In this document: piece by piece, positions 1-15,000 of the stretch
How the letters are laid out: each line of letters opens with the position of its first letter
Numbering within the stretch: the first letter of the stretch is position 1
Assembly (NCBI GenBank): GCA_030159075.1
Contig: BROG01000393.1
Span: 372,001-436,000 of the forward strand
DNA: 64,000 nt
Origin: Atrina japonica
Taxonomy: Eukaryota; Mollusca; Bivalvia; Pterioida; Pinnidae
Reading direction: 5' to 3'
Notes under the pieces: model-generated
The model's input: the letters and a program-made list of their open reading frames with translations, nothing else
Told to the model about the DNA's origin: nothing
Databases searched by the model: none
Program-made: the position numbers and the translations under genes

Positions 1-3000
1 GGTACATTCAGTCCCGCCAGCGAACCGCCGGCCATTGCGAATATTCTAGGGGGCGGATGATTAGATTGTGAAGAAGTAGGGATATCCGTTGTTGAAGTCG
101 ATTCTTGTCCGTTAATTTGCTGTCCTATGGTATTATCTGCACCTGATCCACCATGTTTACCAGCAACTCCACTTCCGGCTCTTTTGTTCCCAAATTTTAA
201 GAATAATTCATTTCTTTCTCTCAAACCATTTCCGCTCGATATTACAGTGCCTGGTTGAATGAAAATATTGTGATCAGGATTAAAGTTTAGTTTCGATAAA
301 TGAGCATCTATCCAACGAATGCTTTCAGAATCTGGACTACTTAATTCTGAATGATGACTAAGAAATATGTTGTCTTTACTTGGCTTTGGAGGCGTTGATG
401 TAGATGATGGTGTTGACAGAGGCGTTGTTGTAATATAGTTCATATCTGCAGGTGACGGAGCCAGGTTTTGAATCATCTGAGTATTAGAATCTTGGGACTG
501 ACGGAGATTGACATTCATAGTATGATCCGAATTATGTGCAGTGCTGGATTGGCTTGTGCCATCATAGGTAGATTGGACTAGTGGTTGAGATGAAGTATGT
601 CGAGCTAATGGTGTTGTATGCCCTGCGGTATACTCGTTTTTACTAGTTACTCTAGAATCTACAACCCTTCCGCCATGCCTGTTTGTAATTTCTCCATTCA
701 CTTTGTCAGTCATCAGTTGATTCGTAGTAGAATATAAATGTTGCTGAGCCGTTGCATCTGTAATCTTGCCGGAAGTTCCTGTTCTACTGTTGGTGACCAC
801 TGGGTGCGCTACACCAGTAGTTAATTCCGTTTTAGCCATCAACTCGGTGTGGTGATATGGATTTGTTCTTGTTGTATAAAGGTTGGTGGTAGAATCTACT
901 GTACCTCTGGAATGTTGGAAACCAGGAGTGGTGCCTTCTGTTCCAGTATAAGTCGTTGAATAAGTATTTACTGAACCAGATGTATATGGCATTTTGTTAC
1001 TTGTTGCACTGTCTGTTCTTTGGTAGTGTGTAGAAACTTCCCCGGTTATTGCGTTAGAGGTATATCCGTTACTTGCGGTTGTGTCTCCAGAGTAGGTTGT
1101 AGAAATCTCTTTACCTGTGGTGCCAGCTTCATGTTGGTAAGGGGACGTTGAACCTTCTTTGTTTGTGTATATATCGGAAATCCTATTACCGTTTGTTCCT
1201 GTTGTGTGTGGAACATTGTGACCACCAGAAGTCGTGCCTTCTGTACTATGGTGAATGGAAGCCTTTTGGTAGACTGGGACTTTGTTAGAATCCATATATT
1301 CAGTAGGGGTCGTACTTTCCATTCTAGAGTACGTAGAAGCTCCCCCTATCGGTACTGAATCAGTATTATACGTCGCAGATTGATCACCAGATATAACAGC
1401 CTTATTTGTTTGGATGGATGTAGATATATCTCTACTCGTGATTCTATTATCAGGAGTATGACTAAGGGCAGTACCTCCAGTTTCAATGTAGGCAGTAGAT
1501 ACCTCGTAATTTGCCCGATCAGTGCTGTATGCCAATGGCTTATAACTATCAGTTGTAACTTGATTTTGGAGATATGAATCAGAAGCAAGCCTGTTTGCAG
1601 ATTTCGGTGAATAAACTGTAGTGCGATCAATATGTCTCGCGGCTTTTGTTCCGAGATTCGGAGTAGTTTTACCCGAGTCTGCAACTGTGGTTTTATATGT
1701 ATTAAAGTGGCCGACTGTTTCAGTAGCATCTTTTCTATTGTTTGTGTTTCTAGTTTTAGGGGTGTTGACAGACGTAATACCTTTCGTTTCACGGAAGTTG
1801 GCTCTAACTCCTATGTCCGTAGAATCTGCGTGATATACAACAGTGTGGTCAGAATGTTTCATTTCTTGAGGTGTATGAGAGACAGTGGTTACTTCAGAAT
1901 CTACTGAGCCTTTGTTGTTTGGAATAGTGTGTTCACCATACGTAGAACTGTCTATATTGGAAACTCTTCCTTCCTGTCCACCGTTTATGTTTGAGTCTAC
2001 AATATTCCCAAAGGAAGAAGTTGTCCCTGTTTCCTTATAATTAAAATGTTCAATAGTTTTACCTGTTTCTGTATGATTATCAAACATTGTACCTTCAGTA
2101 CTAGGATTTGAAGTAGAATCTCTTATATCCGGTTCATTAGTATTGTAAACAGTTATACCACCGGAAGTTGTACCACGGGAAGTAGAGGCGCCTGTTACAA
2201 GAGGAGTAGAAGAGTGTCTCCTGTCGGATTCTCCAATGTTATACTGAGAAATATTTTTATTTATTTCTTTATCAGCGTAAGAAACGGTGACTGCTGGATT
2301 AGTCTCGTATTGAAAGATATTACTGTCAAGGGTGGTACCTTCAGTTCTGCGGTAAGAACTAATATGATATGTATCTTTGGTTCCTTCTGTTCTAGGGTAA
2401 GTACCAGACTGTCCTGTGTTTGCTATTGTACTTTGTGTGTCCGTGGTACCTTCAGTTCTGAGGTAAGTATCAGACTGTCCTGTATTTGTTGTTGTTCTTT
2501 GCGTGTCCGTGGTTCCCTCTGTTGTAGGGTAAGTATCAGACTGTCCTGTATTTGTTGTTGTACTTTTTGTGTCCGTGGTACCTTCAGTTCTGAGGTAAGT
2601 ATCAGACTGTCCTGTATTTGCTGTTGTTCTTTGCGTGTCCGTGGTTCCCTCTGTTGTAGGGTAAGTATCAGACTGTCCTGTGTTTGTTGTTGTACTTTGT
2701 GTGTCCGTGGTACCTTCAGTTCTGAGGTAAGTATCAGACTGTCCTGTATTTGCTGTTGTTCTTTGTGTGTCCGTGGTTCCCTCTGTTGTAGGGTAAGTAT
2801 CAGACTGTCCTGTGTTTGTTGTTGTACTTTGTGTGTTAGGGTAAGAACTTAAGTGGCTTATTTTTACTGTAGTTATTTCTGTTTGAGGGTCCGAACTAGA
2901 ATGGGTTGTGCCTGTTCTCGTACCATCTGTTTTAGAGTATTGGCTAGAGCGGCTTGTTTCTGCTGTTGTACGTTCTGTTGCAGTATCAGAACTGGACTGG

Positions 3001-6000
3001 CTTGAGAACTTCGTCGTACCTTCTGTTCTATGGTGAAAGCTGGAGTGTCCAATGCCCGATGTATCTTTTGTTCTAGGGTAAGTAATAAAATTATTTTTGC
3101 TCGTTGTCGTACCCTCTTCTCTAGGGTAAGCACTAGATTGACTTGTAACTGCTGTTGTACCTTCAGTTGAAGGATACGACCTTAAATGGCCCGTGTTTAC
3201 TGTCGTGGGTTCCGTTCTATCGTGAGAACCAGAGTGTCTCGTTTCTACTGCCGTACCTTGTGTTCTAGGGTGTGAACTTGATTGCGTTGTGTCTGCTGTA
3301 GTACGCTCTATTTTAGAATATACAGAATGCCCCGTTTCTGTTGTCGTATATTCAGATTTGGGATAAGAACTTGGCTGAATTGTATCTGCTGTCGCACTTT
3401 CTGTTCTAGGATAAGTACTAGAAAGGGTTGCGTTTGATGTCAGAGCCTCTGTTCTAGAGTTAGAATTAGCATGCCCTATATCTAGTCCTCTATTACTATA
3501 CTGAACAAGACGTATGGTGGTACTGTGTGTCATTGGGTTGACACTCGTGGCTTCTGTTGTAACTGTTTTATATGTAACTGTGTGATGACTTGATGTTGAA
3601 CTTTCAGGTCTGGGATAAGTAGAGTACATTCCGTCTTCTGTTACTCTTGTATAAACATCTGAAGCTCCGTAATCAGTCGAGCCAGTGTTATACGTGACTG
3701 GCTGACCACCCGATGTAGTACTATCACCGGAAGTAGTACTTTTAGATTCATGGCTGATTGTTGTCACCTCTTTGTCAGTTTTACCCGATGTATTTACGCC
3801 TGTTTGGTAACCTGAAGTCAAATCGGCTGTGTCTGATGATGGAGTCATGTTTTCTGCTGTAACTGAGTTATGTAGAATGGTTCCGACACCTAGTGACCTC
3901 ATACCTACGACGTCTGTTTTCTTTCCGGTATTGTGGCCGCTTGTGTTGTCTATACTACCTGTGGTGACCACGACATTTGACAGATCATTTATTTCCATGA
4001 TTCCGCCAGTTTCTGGGGTCATGTAACCGTTCCCCTCTTTTGTATTTGATGTAAGCCTGTTGTCGACAACATTGTTTGATGCAAGCCCGTCGTATGTATT
4101 TAGGACACCATTATTATCTATGACATTTAGATTTGCTGTATCGATGCCACTGTCAGGGGTCTCATGCCGAAGATGTCGTGACTGGGATCGTCTGGCAGAT
4201 GTGTCAATATCATGTTCTCCGGGATATATTCCGTTTGTTGTTTTTGTTGTGTTTCCAATGAGTTGTTCAACGACATAACTATTAGATTTATCCTCTTGGT
4301 TAGTTGTCCCACGGCTTAAAATCAAATTTGAATTCAAGTTACTAAGTCCAGATGTTGGACTTATGTAGTCAATGGTTGGCTTTGTGTCAGACGTTGGGCT
4401 AATGTAGTCAATGGTAGGATTTGTGTCAGGTTGATGTTCAAAATTAACACTCTTTTCAGGTTCCCTATCAGCTTTAGTATTAAACTTTATATCAGCCATG
4501 ACATCTAAACTGTTTACTCTCACGGCAGATGTTGGTAAAAGCAAAGTGTGATGTATATATGGGATATCCGGTCCATTTAGTATATGCGTACTACTCCCAG
4601 TATCCATGGGGATTTCGATTGGGTATCCAGCATTACCTCCTATTGTATTATCTACCTTTCCGTTATAGTTCACTGAGTGTTTGTTGACGTTGTTATATAT
4701 ATTCGCATTTTCAGAGAAGACATTTCCGGCTGAGATATCATTTTGTCTGGGATAGTTATTACTAAGTATATGGTCGGTAGCCGTGTTTTGTTTTGCCAGA
4801 TTTTGGTCCACTGTGTCTGGTTCATAGTTGTTACCTAAATTATAATTTGGTGCCGTATTGTGTTTTGTCAGATGTTGATTCATTGTTTTCTTGGGTGTTT
4901 GTATATACGATACACCCCTCAGCAGATTTCCCGACGTCTGATGACTGTCTTGATATGATTTTGATGTAATGGTATCTCTGCTGACAGGTGTTGTCTGCTG
5001 ACGATTGTTCGTAGACGAGTTAGGTACTAACAAGCCAGATATATTCTGTCGTGCTTTCAATATATCACTTCTCGCGACATACGTCATACTGGTGCCAGGG
5101 AGAATAACATCCATTATACCTACAGAATCTTTGTTACGTGTCTTGGAAACATTATATGTGTCTTTATTTGTGTCAGAGGGAATCGTGTGACTTGGGTTTG
5201 GTCTAGAACTCTCAGTTGTGACGTCATTGATTTCACGAGCTTCATTGAGAGTCGTCTGTGGCTCTGTTTTATAGCCGATCGTGGATCTTTCTTTTACTTC
5301 AGTAGCATATCGTTCCGTTACTGAATATGCTGAAACTGAGTTACTTTCTGAATCATTCTGGAAGTCATATGGTTTTTCCGTTTGCTTTCTTGGAGAGCTT
5401 GCAAACGGATCTGTTTTTCCTGCATATCCGTCCGGAATATTAACAGCAGCATAAGGAGTTGTTTGCGAGACAACAACAGAGTTCGTGTCAGATACTTCAG
5501 AAATACTTTGTGATGTAACTGGAGTTTTATCTGTCATTTCTCTTTGATATATCATGTTTTGACTAGCTGACTCGGAAGACCGTTGGCTTGTTCCGGTCGC
5601 TCCCATGGTAGAACTGGACACATCTGGTGTATAATTGACTTGACCGGTCACTCCGTATATTTCCGTGGTATCCCTATTTGTGAAATTTGGGAACGATCCT
5701 TGCCTTCCTGTATTTCCTTGATCTCCAAGTGAAGATAGGGGAGTGTCTAACTTCTGATCCGCTCTTGAAGAATTTCTACTGAATGCTTCACCATTGTGTA
5801 TAGATATCGGTGTATATCCATCCGGAATATTAACAGCAGCATAAGGAATTGTTTCCGAGGCAACGGTGTTCATGTCAGATACTTCAGAAATACTTTGTGA
5901 TGTAGTTCTATCTGCCATATCACTTTGGTTTATCATATAGACATTTTGGGAACGTGACTCAGAAGATCGTTGACTTGTTCCAGTCACTCCCATGGTAGAA

Positions 6001-9000
6001 CTGGATATTCCTGGTGTGTAAGTGACTTGACCAGTCACTCCGTCATATATTTCCGTGGCATTCATATCCTTGTAATTGGGCATCGACCCTTTCGTTCCTG
6101 TATTTCCCTGTTCTCCAAGTGAAGATAGGGGCGTGTCTACCTTCTGGTCTGTTCTTTCACCGAATGCGCCGCCATTTTGTATAAATGTCGGTGTAGTTGG
6201 CGTATCCAAAGGCACAGCATGTGTCTTATCTTTATTTAACTGTCTATTATGCTGGCCTGTATCCATGCCAATATTTCCATCTGTGGACGACGCCATATTA
6301 TATACTGTTTCAATGGTACTTAGCTTTGGATACAAATCCACTGCTGGTATATTTTCTCCAGTAGGTATATACACAGGGATTCCTATGTGACTGTGATCCT
6401 CTTTTATATGGCTCGGCGTTTGGGCATTATTCTTGACATTTTGGTCATGGATTATACCTGTCATCGTGTTGGAATTTTCAATACTTTTTATTGTGGTTGT
6501 TTCGGAATTTTGAAGAAAAACGGGATAACCAGTCTGACCTGAAACTGATTGTCTTTGAGATTCAACTCCCTCTTTGATAGTCTGCTTAGGTCCATGTTGT
6601 GTGTTATAGTCTTTCCAGATATGTTTTCCAGCAGTCGTAGATTTCTCCGCACCTGTCATGTATACCGTTATGTCGTTTTCTGAATTTCCACTATTTGCAT
6701 TTTTCTGTCTTTCAAGATTTGGATTATTGTATATGTGTGTCAAAAGTGTAGTAACTTCTTTTCCATTTTGCCTCTGATTTACATAAGCTGATGATTCCAA
6801 TGCACTATTTAAAGGTAAGTCTGGGTCAGAGAACGTTTTCTCAACCGAAAACGTACTTGCTGGTGTTACAGTGTCTGCTACGGGCATACCGTTTTGCATT
6901 GGACCGTGGTAAGTAGATATTTTGACGTCTTGGTTTGTTCCTTGTGACCTGAATCCAGTATTAGACATGGTATCGATATTGCCTTTGTTGTTTTGATTGT
7001 GATAATCTGTTTTACCTGTCACATAGGGTTCTGTGGTGGCAATAAAATTCATTGTGGAGTCTGTACCCATCGCTTCACCATATGTGCTGGTAGAACCGTT
7101 TGGAATTTTGGTCACGTTATTCGTAGACTTTGTAATCGATTCTATTCGAGCGCCGCTTACTAATGGCCGTGCGGCATTTATATATTTTATATCAGTTCTA
7201 ATTGGACCACTGCTGGACGTATCCTGTTGTAGAGAACCAGGTGGCATTTGTTTTGTCCCAGTAAATTTGTCGGTAAATGCTTCTTGATTCTTATTTGGTG
7301 TAGGATATGTAACAATGTTTTCATTTGTATTTTTAATTATTGGGTCCTTCTGCAAGTCGGAGGCCTGTACTTCCCCAGTCCTCAAACCTCCTAAAAGTCG
7401 CTGATTTCCGTTAAAAGATGTTCTGTGTCGAGGTATATTTCCCGGGGCCCCGGGATTTCTATTTGTGTTCACATGATCTGATAAAAGAGGTGTCTGTTGT
7501 GATGTTAGAATGGACGATCTCATCAAGGTGTCAAGAAGTATATTGTTTTGTTCTTTGCGTCCAAAATTAAATGCCATTGCCCTGTATGGACGGACAATAC
7601 CATTATTCAATAAATTTGAAGAGTGATTTTGTGAGGCCATCAACCTCTGCCCATTTGTGTCATATATATTATTCTCATTTGCCGTAATTCCAAGTGGTAT
7701 GCTGGGTAAGTTCATATCAACTGTTGATGTTTGCCTTGTGACACTGTTATGTACATTGTGTTCCTCCGCTACATTTGTACCTGGATAAGCATCGTTGTAT
7801 CCCAAGTCCTTATTTGTTGTTAGGGTACTGTGCCTTTGTTTATGACTAATGCTATTTTGAGAGTCATATTCAGCGTTCCTCACGTTCGAACGTCTTGCCT
7901 GCGCACTGTTTCTATCTGAAATGTCCGATATCATACCTTTTGCAGTATGGTCAATGCTATACTGATGTTTAGACGCTGCCGAACTTAAAGGCGAGTTTTG
8001 GGCTGTCATCTCATTCGTCCTACGCGGTGGCAAGTTTACCATTTTAAATATATTCCCACCGCCTTGTAATTTTGCGTTTAGTAAATGTTTTGGCGGATCC
8101 CTTTCATGAGGTTCCGGGGGTTTGTAACTAAATGATTGTTCTGCATTATTTTGATTAAACGTGAACTTTCTAGGTGATGAAGGATCGTAGTTGATTTTGT
8201 TTACAATTGGTTTTGCATCACCACTTCTATAATATTTCGGTGCTGACGAACCTGCAGCATAGTTTGATGTATTTTCAGAATTCAGTACTCCAGTATTTTG
8301 AGTTTTCCCTATATTTCGATTCTTCAGTAAGTATGGCGGTTGGCCTATGTTATTGTCATTTCTATTGCCGCTAGTGCTAGTGTCAAGAGATGTTTGTACA
8401 CCACCATCTACTCGTGAAGTATGCTCTGTGTATGCTTGGCCTTTATTTCCATCCTTTCGGAAATCCACAGATATACCGCCTGACGTTCTAATATTTGAAT
8501 ATGCTTGTTGCTCGTGACTGGAACTTTGAACTACTGGCTGTGTTTGCATAGCAATACCTTCGTTTTGATTATGGTAATGCATTTGTTGTGTATTTGAGAC
8601 CATGTTATGAGATGTATTATGTTCATTACTCAGTACACGTTTCCCCCTGTTACTATCCTTTGATATATGATGGCTGTCTCCAAATGCTGAAGTTGGTTTA
8701 TGCTGAACATTTACACCATTACTTACAATATGGGTGAGACGTTCACCGGTGATGGTGTTATGGTTTCCTTGGGAATTCTTATACTGGTCAGCATTTGGTT
8801 GTTGAGCAGCATTCGTCTTTTGTGTAATTTGAGAGGATCCCGTTTGTCCTCTACCTCCCGAATGAAAAGAATGGAGCTTGTGACCAGTGCCTTCAATATT
8901 GGTGTCAGGATTATATTTCAGATGATCAATGTTGTTTTTAATATCACTCTGTGAACTTACAGGTTGTTCATTAGTGATAACGGACGTTTGACTTGTGCCG

Positions 9001-12000
9001 GCTTCCTGTTGAGTATTTCTATTACTGATCTCCTGTCGAGACCCTATTATATGTAACTGCTGTCCTAATCCACTATTTTGTAAACTGGTAGAATATGTCT
9101 GTTCATTGGGATCAAATGAAGTTTGTGAATGTATTCTTCCGACTTGTGTATCAGGAGTACTTGGGTTTTGACCTGTTGTCTCAGGAGGTGATGTTTTTAA
9201 TTTTGTAGGTTTATTTAATCTTCCGAGATTTGCTTCATGAGAATATGTCAATGTATCTTGTTTTTCCTGTTGCGCAGCACTGGTGATTATTTGTTGACTG
9301 AAGTCTCCAAATTCAGGTTTAGGAGGGTACTGTGCATTAGACTGAATATCTACAGAATTTGATCGTTGGTTAGTATCTGTAATTTGTGCATCCTGAGATA
9401 ATGTTTGCTGACCAATCTGTTCATTTTGAACACCGTTATGATACTGTTCAGTCCCTGCAGTGTGAGTACCGGAGATATCTATTCCGTTATTGAAACTCTG
9501 TATACCGGTGGAATCGGATTTGTGAGCAGAAGCTACAGGCTGTGTACCCGACGAATACACTTGTTTATCAGTAGATCCGTTTGATGTATCTACAGCGGTT
9601 GACGCTTTTCCATTGATTTCTTCTTGACCATCTTGAAAATAAGTTTGTTGTCCGATATGTTCATTTCCCGTATTTGTAATTTCTTGTCCTATGACTCGGG
9701 GTTCTAAATCGGGTGAATACAACTGTGGGTCAGTGCTTCTGTTATGAGGGTTTGTTTGTTGTATAGTTTCTGCAGTCTGTACGTCGGCGGAATATTGTAA
9801 TTGATTTTTTGTTTGGATTTTACTTTTCAATTGTACATCTGATAAATACTGTTGTTGATTAGCGCCCTCTATGTACGTATTAGTTTGGGTATTTGCTACA
9901 TTGTTAGGATATTGTTGTTGGTTAGCGCCCTCTGTGTTTGTATTAGGAGAGTATTCCTGTCCTCCAGTTTGGGTATGTCCGACAATGTTAGGAGATTGTT
10001 GCTGATTAGTGCCGTCTATGTACGTATTAGGAGAGTTTTCCTTACGTTCAGTTTGAGTATCGGCTACATTGTTAGGAGACTGTTCTTGAATAGCGCCCTC
10101 TTGATATGTATTAGGAGAGTATTCTTTACCCTCAGTTTGTGTACCGGCTACGTTGTTAAAAGATTGTTGTTTATAAGCACCCTCTATGTATGTATTAGGT
10201 TGGGTATCGACCATATTGCTAGGATATTGTTGTTGATTAGCGCCCTCTATGGTTGTATTAGGAGGGTATTGTTGTCCTGCAGTTTGGGTATTTGCCACAT
10301 TGTTAGGATGCTGTTGATGATTAGCGCCCTCTATGTTCGTATTGGGAGAGTTTTCCTTACCCTCAGTCTGGGTATCGGCTACATTGTTACTGTATTGTTG
10401 TTGATTAGCGCCCTCTATGTTCGTATTAAGAGAGTATTTCTGTCTTCCAGTTTGGCTATCTGCCACATTGTTAGGAGATTGTTGTTTAGCGCCCTTTATG
10501 TTTATATTCAGAGAGTGAACCTGTTCTCCAGTTTTTGTATCTGCTACAATTTTAGGGTGTTGTTGATTAGCGCCCTCTATGTATGTATTAGTTTGGGCAT
10601 CGACCACATTGTTGGGGTAGTGTTGATGATTCTCGCTCTCTCTGTTTGTCTTAGGAGAGTGAACCTGTCCTCCTGTTTGGGCATCGGCCACATTGTTAGG
10701 GTATTGTTTTAGATTAGCGACCTCTATGTTTGTATTAGTTTTGGTATTTCCTACATTATTAAGAGATTGTTGTTGATAAGCGCCCTCTATGTTTGTATCA
10801 GTTTGGGTATTTCCTACATTAGTAAGAGATTGTTGTTGATTAGCGCCCTCTATGTTTATATTTAGAGAGTGAACCTGTCCTCCAGTTTTTGTATCTGCTA
10901 CAATGTTAGGGTGTTGCTGATTAGCGCCCTCTGTGTATGTATTAGTTTGAGTATCGGCCACATTGTTAGGATACTGTTGTTGATCAGCGCCCTCTATGTT
11001 TGTATTAGGGGAGTATTTCTTACCCTCAGTTTGGGTATCGGCTATATTGTTAGGATATTGTTGTTGATTAGCGCCCTCTATGTTTGTATTAGGAGAGTAT
11101 TCCTGTCCTCCAGTTTGGGTATCTGCTACACTGTTAGGAGATTGTTGTGGATTAGCGCCCTCTATGTATGTACTAGTTTGGGTATTTGCCACATTAGTTT
11201 GGGTATCTGCCATATTGTTAGGATATTGTATTTTATTAGCGCCCTCTTTGTTGGTATTAGGGGAGTTTTTATCTTGATCTATGACTAAAGATTTTGCGGC
11301 AATATCAACCTGCTGACCTTTAAAACCATTTTGAACGTTTCCATATGTTTGTCGACCATTATTTAAATCAGAGAGATAGTTTTGACTAGTTTCGCCATTA
11401 TTTCTAATACCTGGGGGATATTCATATTGCGTATTGTTTGACATTTCTTGTTGATTCCTTCCTTCTGACTGCACATCTGAAGTGTATTCGGGTAGATTTC
11501 GTCCTTCTACTTTCGTATTTGTTGTATATGATTTTTTATCAATGTTTTTATGTTGAGTACCTTCAGACCTAAGCCGAGTAAGGCCTTCCGGTACAACTGG
11601 AGGAATAATGTCTCCATGTTGTGTATTGTCAGACATCACTTGTTGATGTGATCTTCCTGACTCTGTATTTACAGGATGTTGTGTATTGTCAGACATTACT
11701 TGTTGATGTGATCTTCCTGACTCTGTATTTACAGGATGTTGTGTATTGTCAGACATTACTTGTTGATGTGATCTTCCTGACTCTGTATTTACAGGATGTT
11801 GTGTATTGTCAGACATTATTTGTTGATGTGATCTTCCTGACTCTGTATTTACAGGATGTTGTGTATTGTCAGACATTACTTGTTGATGTGATCTTCCTGA
11901 CTCTGTATTTACAGGGTACCGTGTATTGTCAGACATTATTTGTTGATGTGATCTTCCTGACTCTGTATTTACAGGATGTTGTGTATTGTCAGATATTATT

Positions 12001-15000
12001 TGTTGATGTGATCTTCCTGACTCTGTATTTACAGGAAGTTGTGTATTGTCAGACATGACTTGTTGATGTGATCTTCCTAACTCTGTATTTACAGGATGTT
12101 GTGTATTGTCAGACATGACTTGTTGATGTGATCTTCCTGACTCTGTATTTAGAGGATGTTGTGTATTGTCAGACATGACTTGTTGATGTGATCTTCCTGA
12201 CTCTGTATTTACAGAAAGTTGTGTATTGTCAGACATGACTTGTTGATGTGATCTTCCTGACTCTGTATTTACAGGATGTTGTGTATTGTCAGACATTAGT
12301 TGTTGATGTGATCTTCCTGACTCTGTATTTACAGGAAGTTGTGTATTGTCAGACATTAGTTGTTGATGTGATCTTCCTGACTCTGTATTTACAGGATGTT
12401 GTGTATGGTCAGACATTAGTTGTTGATGTGATCTTCCTGACTCTGTATTTACAGGATGTTGTGTATTGTCAGACATTAGTTGTTGATGTGATCTTCCTGA
12501 CTCTGTATTTACTGGAAGTTGTGTATTGTCAGACATTAGTTGTTGATGTGATCTTCCTGACTCTGTATTTACAGGAAGTTGTGTATTGTCAGACATTAGT
12601 TGTTGATGTGATCTTCCTGACTCTGTATTTACAGGATGTTGTGTATTGTCAGACATTAGTTGTTGATGTGATCTTCCTGACTCTGTATTTACAGGATGTT
12701 GTGTATTGTCAGACATTATTTGTTGATGTGATCTTCCTGACTCTGTATTAACAGCGTACTGTGTATTGTCAGACATGAGTTGTTGATGTGAACTTCCTGA
12801 CTCTGTATTTACAGGAATTTGTGGTTGATTTGTTCCCTCGAATTGTGTATCTGTCGTATATGTTGTTCGACCAATGTTTTTATTTTGAGTGCCATCTGAG
12901 GTTTGTTGGCTGATGTCTCCTGGTTGCCCGTTAGGAGAATTATGCGTATCACGAGTGTAACCTTGTTGACTAATGGCTCCTGTTTGTGAGTTAGGAGAAT
13001 TATGTGTATCATGAGAGTGACCTTGTCGATTCACGTTTCCTGTTTGTGAGTTAGGAGAATTATGCATTTTTTGAGAATGAACTTGTCGACTCACGTTTCC
13101 TGGTTGCGCGTTAGGAGAATTATGCATATCATGAGAGTGATCTTGTCGACTGACGTCTCCTGTTTGTGAGTTACGAGAATTATGTGCATCATGAGTGTAA
13201 CCTTGTTCACTGATGGCTCCTGTTTGTGAGGTAGGAGTAGTACGGGTATCATGAGAGTAACCTTGTCGACTTTCCTCCCCGGGTTGCGCATCTCTAATGT
13301 ACTGTTGATCACCACCGCGGCTTTGAGATCCGGGAACATGATCAATCATATTTTGATATCTAACATCCTGAGTTGCCTCTTTATTTCTCTGTACATTAGT
13401 AGGGTATCGTGACTGTTTGCCGTCACTATTGTGAGCTGTTTGAGAGTATGTGTGATCAGCAGCATCCTTTCCATGCACATTTCCCTCTGTAGACGGTACA
13501 TCTGTAGTACTTCCAGATTGAGCGTATGACGGTTGATCGATATTTGTCGTTTGTGTACTTTGTATGTAGGTCTGTTTACTCAGACCTTCTGTTTGTGCAT
13601 TAATGTTTTGATCTGTACTTTGAAACTGCATACCAGGGGAGTATGACTGCTTATTTCTGACTCCAATACGTGTCTCTTGTGAGTATGCTTGCGAGCCAAG
13701 CTCCCCTACCTGTTCATTCAGGGAAATTTGTTGTTGACTTGTCCTTCCATTGGTTGCTCCTGTTGTGTATTCCTGTTGATTTAAGACCTCATTCTGTTTA
13801 GTTGGAGAATGTGGCTGCTTGGTATCGACTTCAGATGGCTGATCTGAAGACGTTACTTGAGGATGTGTTCTGGTAAAATGTGGTTGTTCACCTACATCTC
13901 TGTGTGCAATCTTATTAGAAGAGTGTTGTTGTTGATTCGATACACTTTTCAAATTTCCCGATTGTTGGTGAATTCCACTACTGCGTGTCTCAGGAACGTT
14001 TGACTGCGTTCTTACACTTTCTGATTCTACGCTAGGAAGTTGAGATTGTCGACCGCCGCCTGGTTCATGAGCATCAGAGGTATGTGCCTCTGAATTTGTA
14101 ACTCCAGTTTGAGTATCGATCAAATATTGTTGATGGCTTTCTCCTTCAGATCGTGAAACAGTATTTCGCCCGTTTGGATTGAGAATCGTTTGATCGGCTT
14201 CTGTATTTTTGGATTGTATAGATGTCTCTGAATTAGTAATTCCGGATTGATAATTGAGAGGATATTGCTGTCCGCCTCCTCCAGATTGTGTAGCGGTATT
14301 TTGTTGATTTTCAATGTTCGTCGGTCGATCTTCTCTTGTATGTTTGGGTAGCATACTTGACTGATCAGTAACATACTGTTTTTCGTGTTGATTCGAGGCT
14401 CCGTTAAGAATACCAGGACTTTTCGTATTAGAAGTATTAGACATCGTTAAAGTACTTCCTTGTTCCATGCCGGAAAATTGAGATTGAGACTGCTCATTAA
14501 TGAGTTTGTTATTAACGTCACGACTCTCTGATATAGCGGGATCCGACCTAGAATTAGTATGGTATTGCTGATGTCGGCCCGCGTTGGACTGTGAAGCAGT
14601 GTTGGGTACATTTTGTGTGTGCGTCTGTTGATCTGCTGATGTTTTGAGTACATTATATGACTGGTTTACAGTATGTTGGTTCATTTGTTGACTTGAATCT
14701 TCCATAAGACTTGCCGAACTTAGTGCAATACCGCTACCTTGTGTATCAGGATAAATCGAATGCTTTGTTGTACTTTCTGAGCCCATTCCAAGAGATTTAG
14801 TCTCTTGACTATTACGTGTGTTATGAACTCCTGGACCATGTGGCTCTGTAGAGGTGGCATCTGTTTTGGAATTTAGACGATTTTGATTATGTATATCTCC
14901 TCCTGATTGAGTGTTTGCCTGTTGAATTTCTTTTGTGTTTTGGGCTTTTATATCTGCTTGCTGATTTGTGGCACCATTAAGAGTCCCAGCTTGTTGAACC

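Noticed and set aside
9852..11288. Long plus-strand open frames over 9.8-11.3 kb
   Set aside because: They are antisense shadows of the repeat array in the minus-strand giant exon; hydrophobic ISALYVCIR-type sequence is only the reverse reading of Gln/Asn-rich codons.
11621..12751. Plus-strand open frames of 145 and 167 codons over the 60-base array
   Set aside because: The array lacks stops in this frame by chance. The minus frame continues for 22 kb beyond the array, while these end with it.
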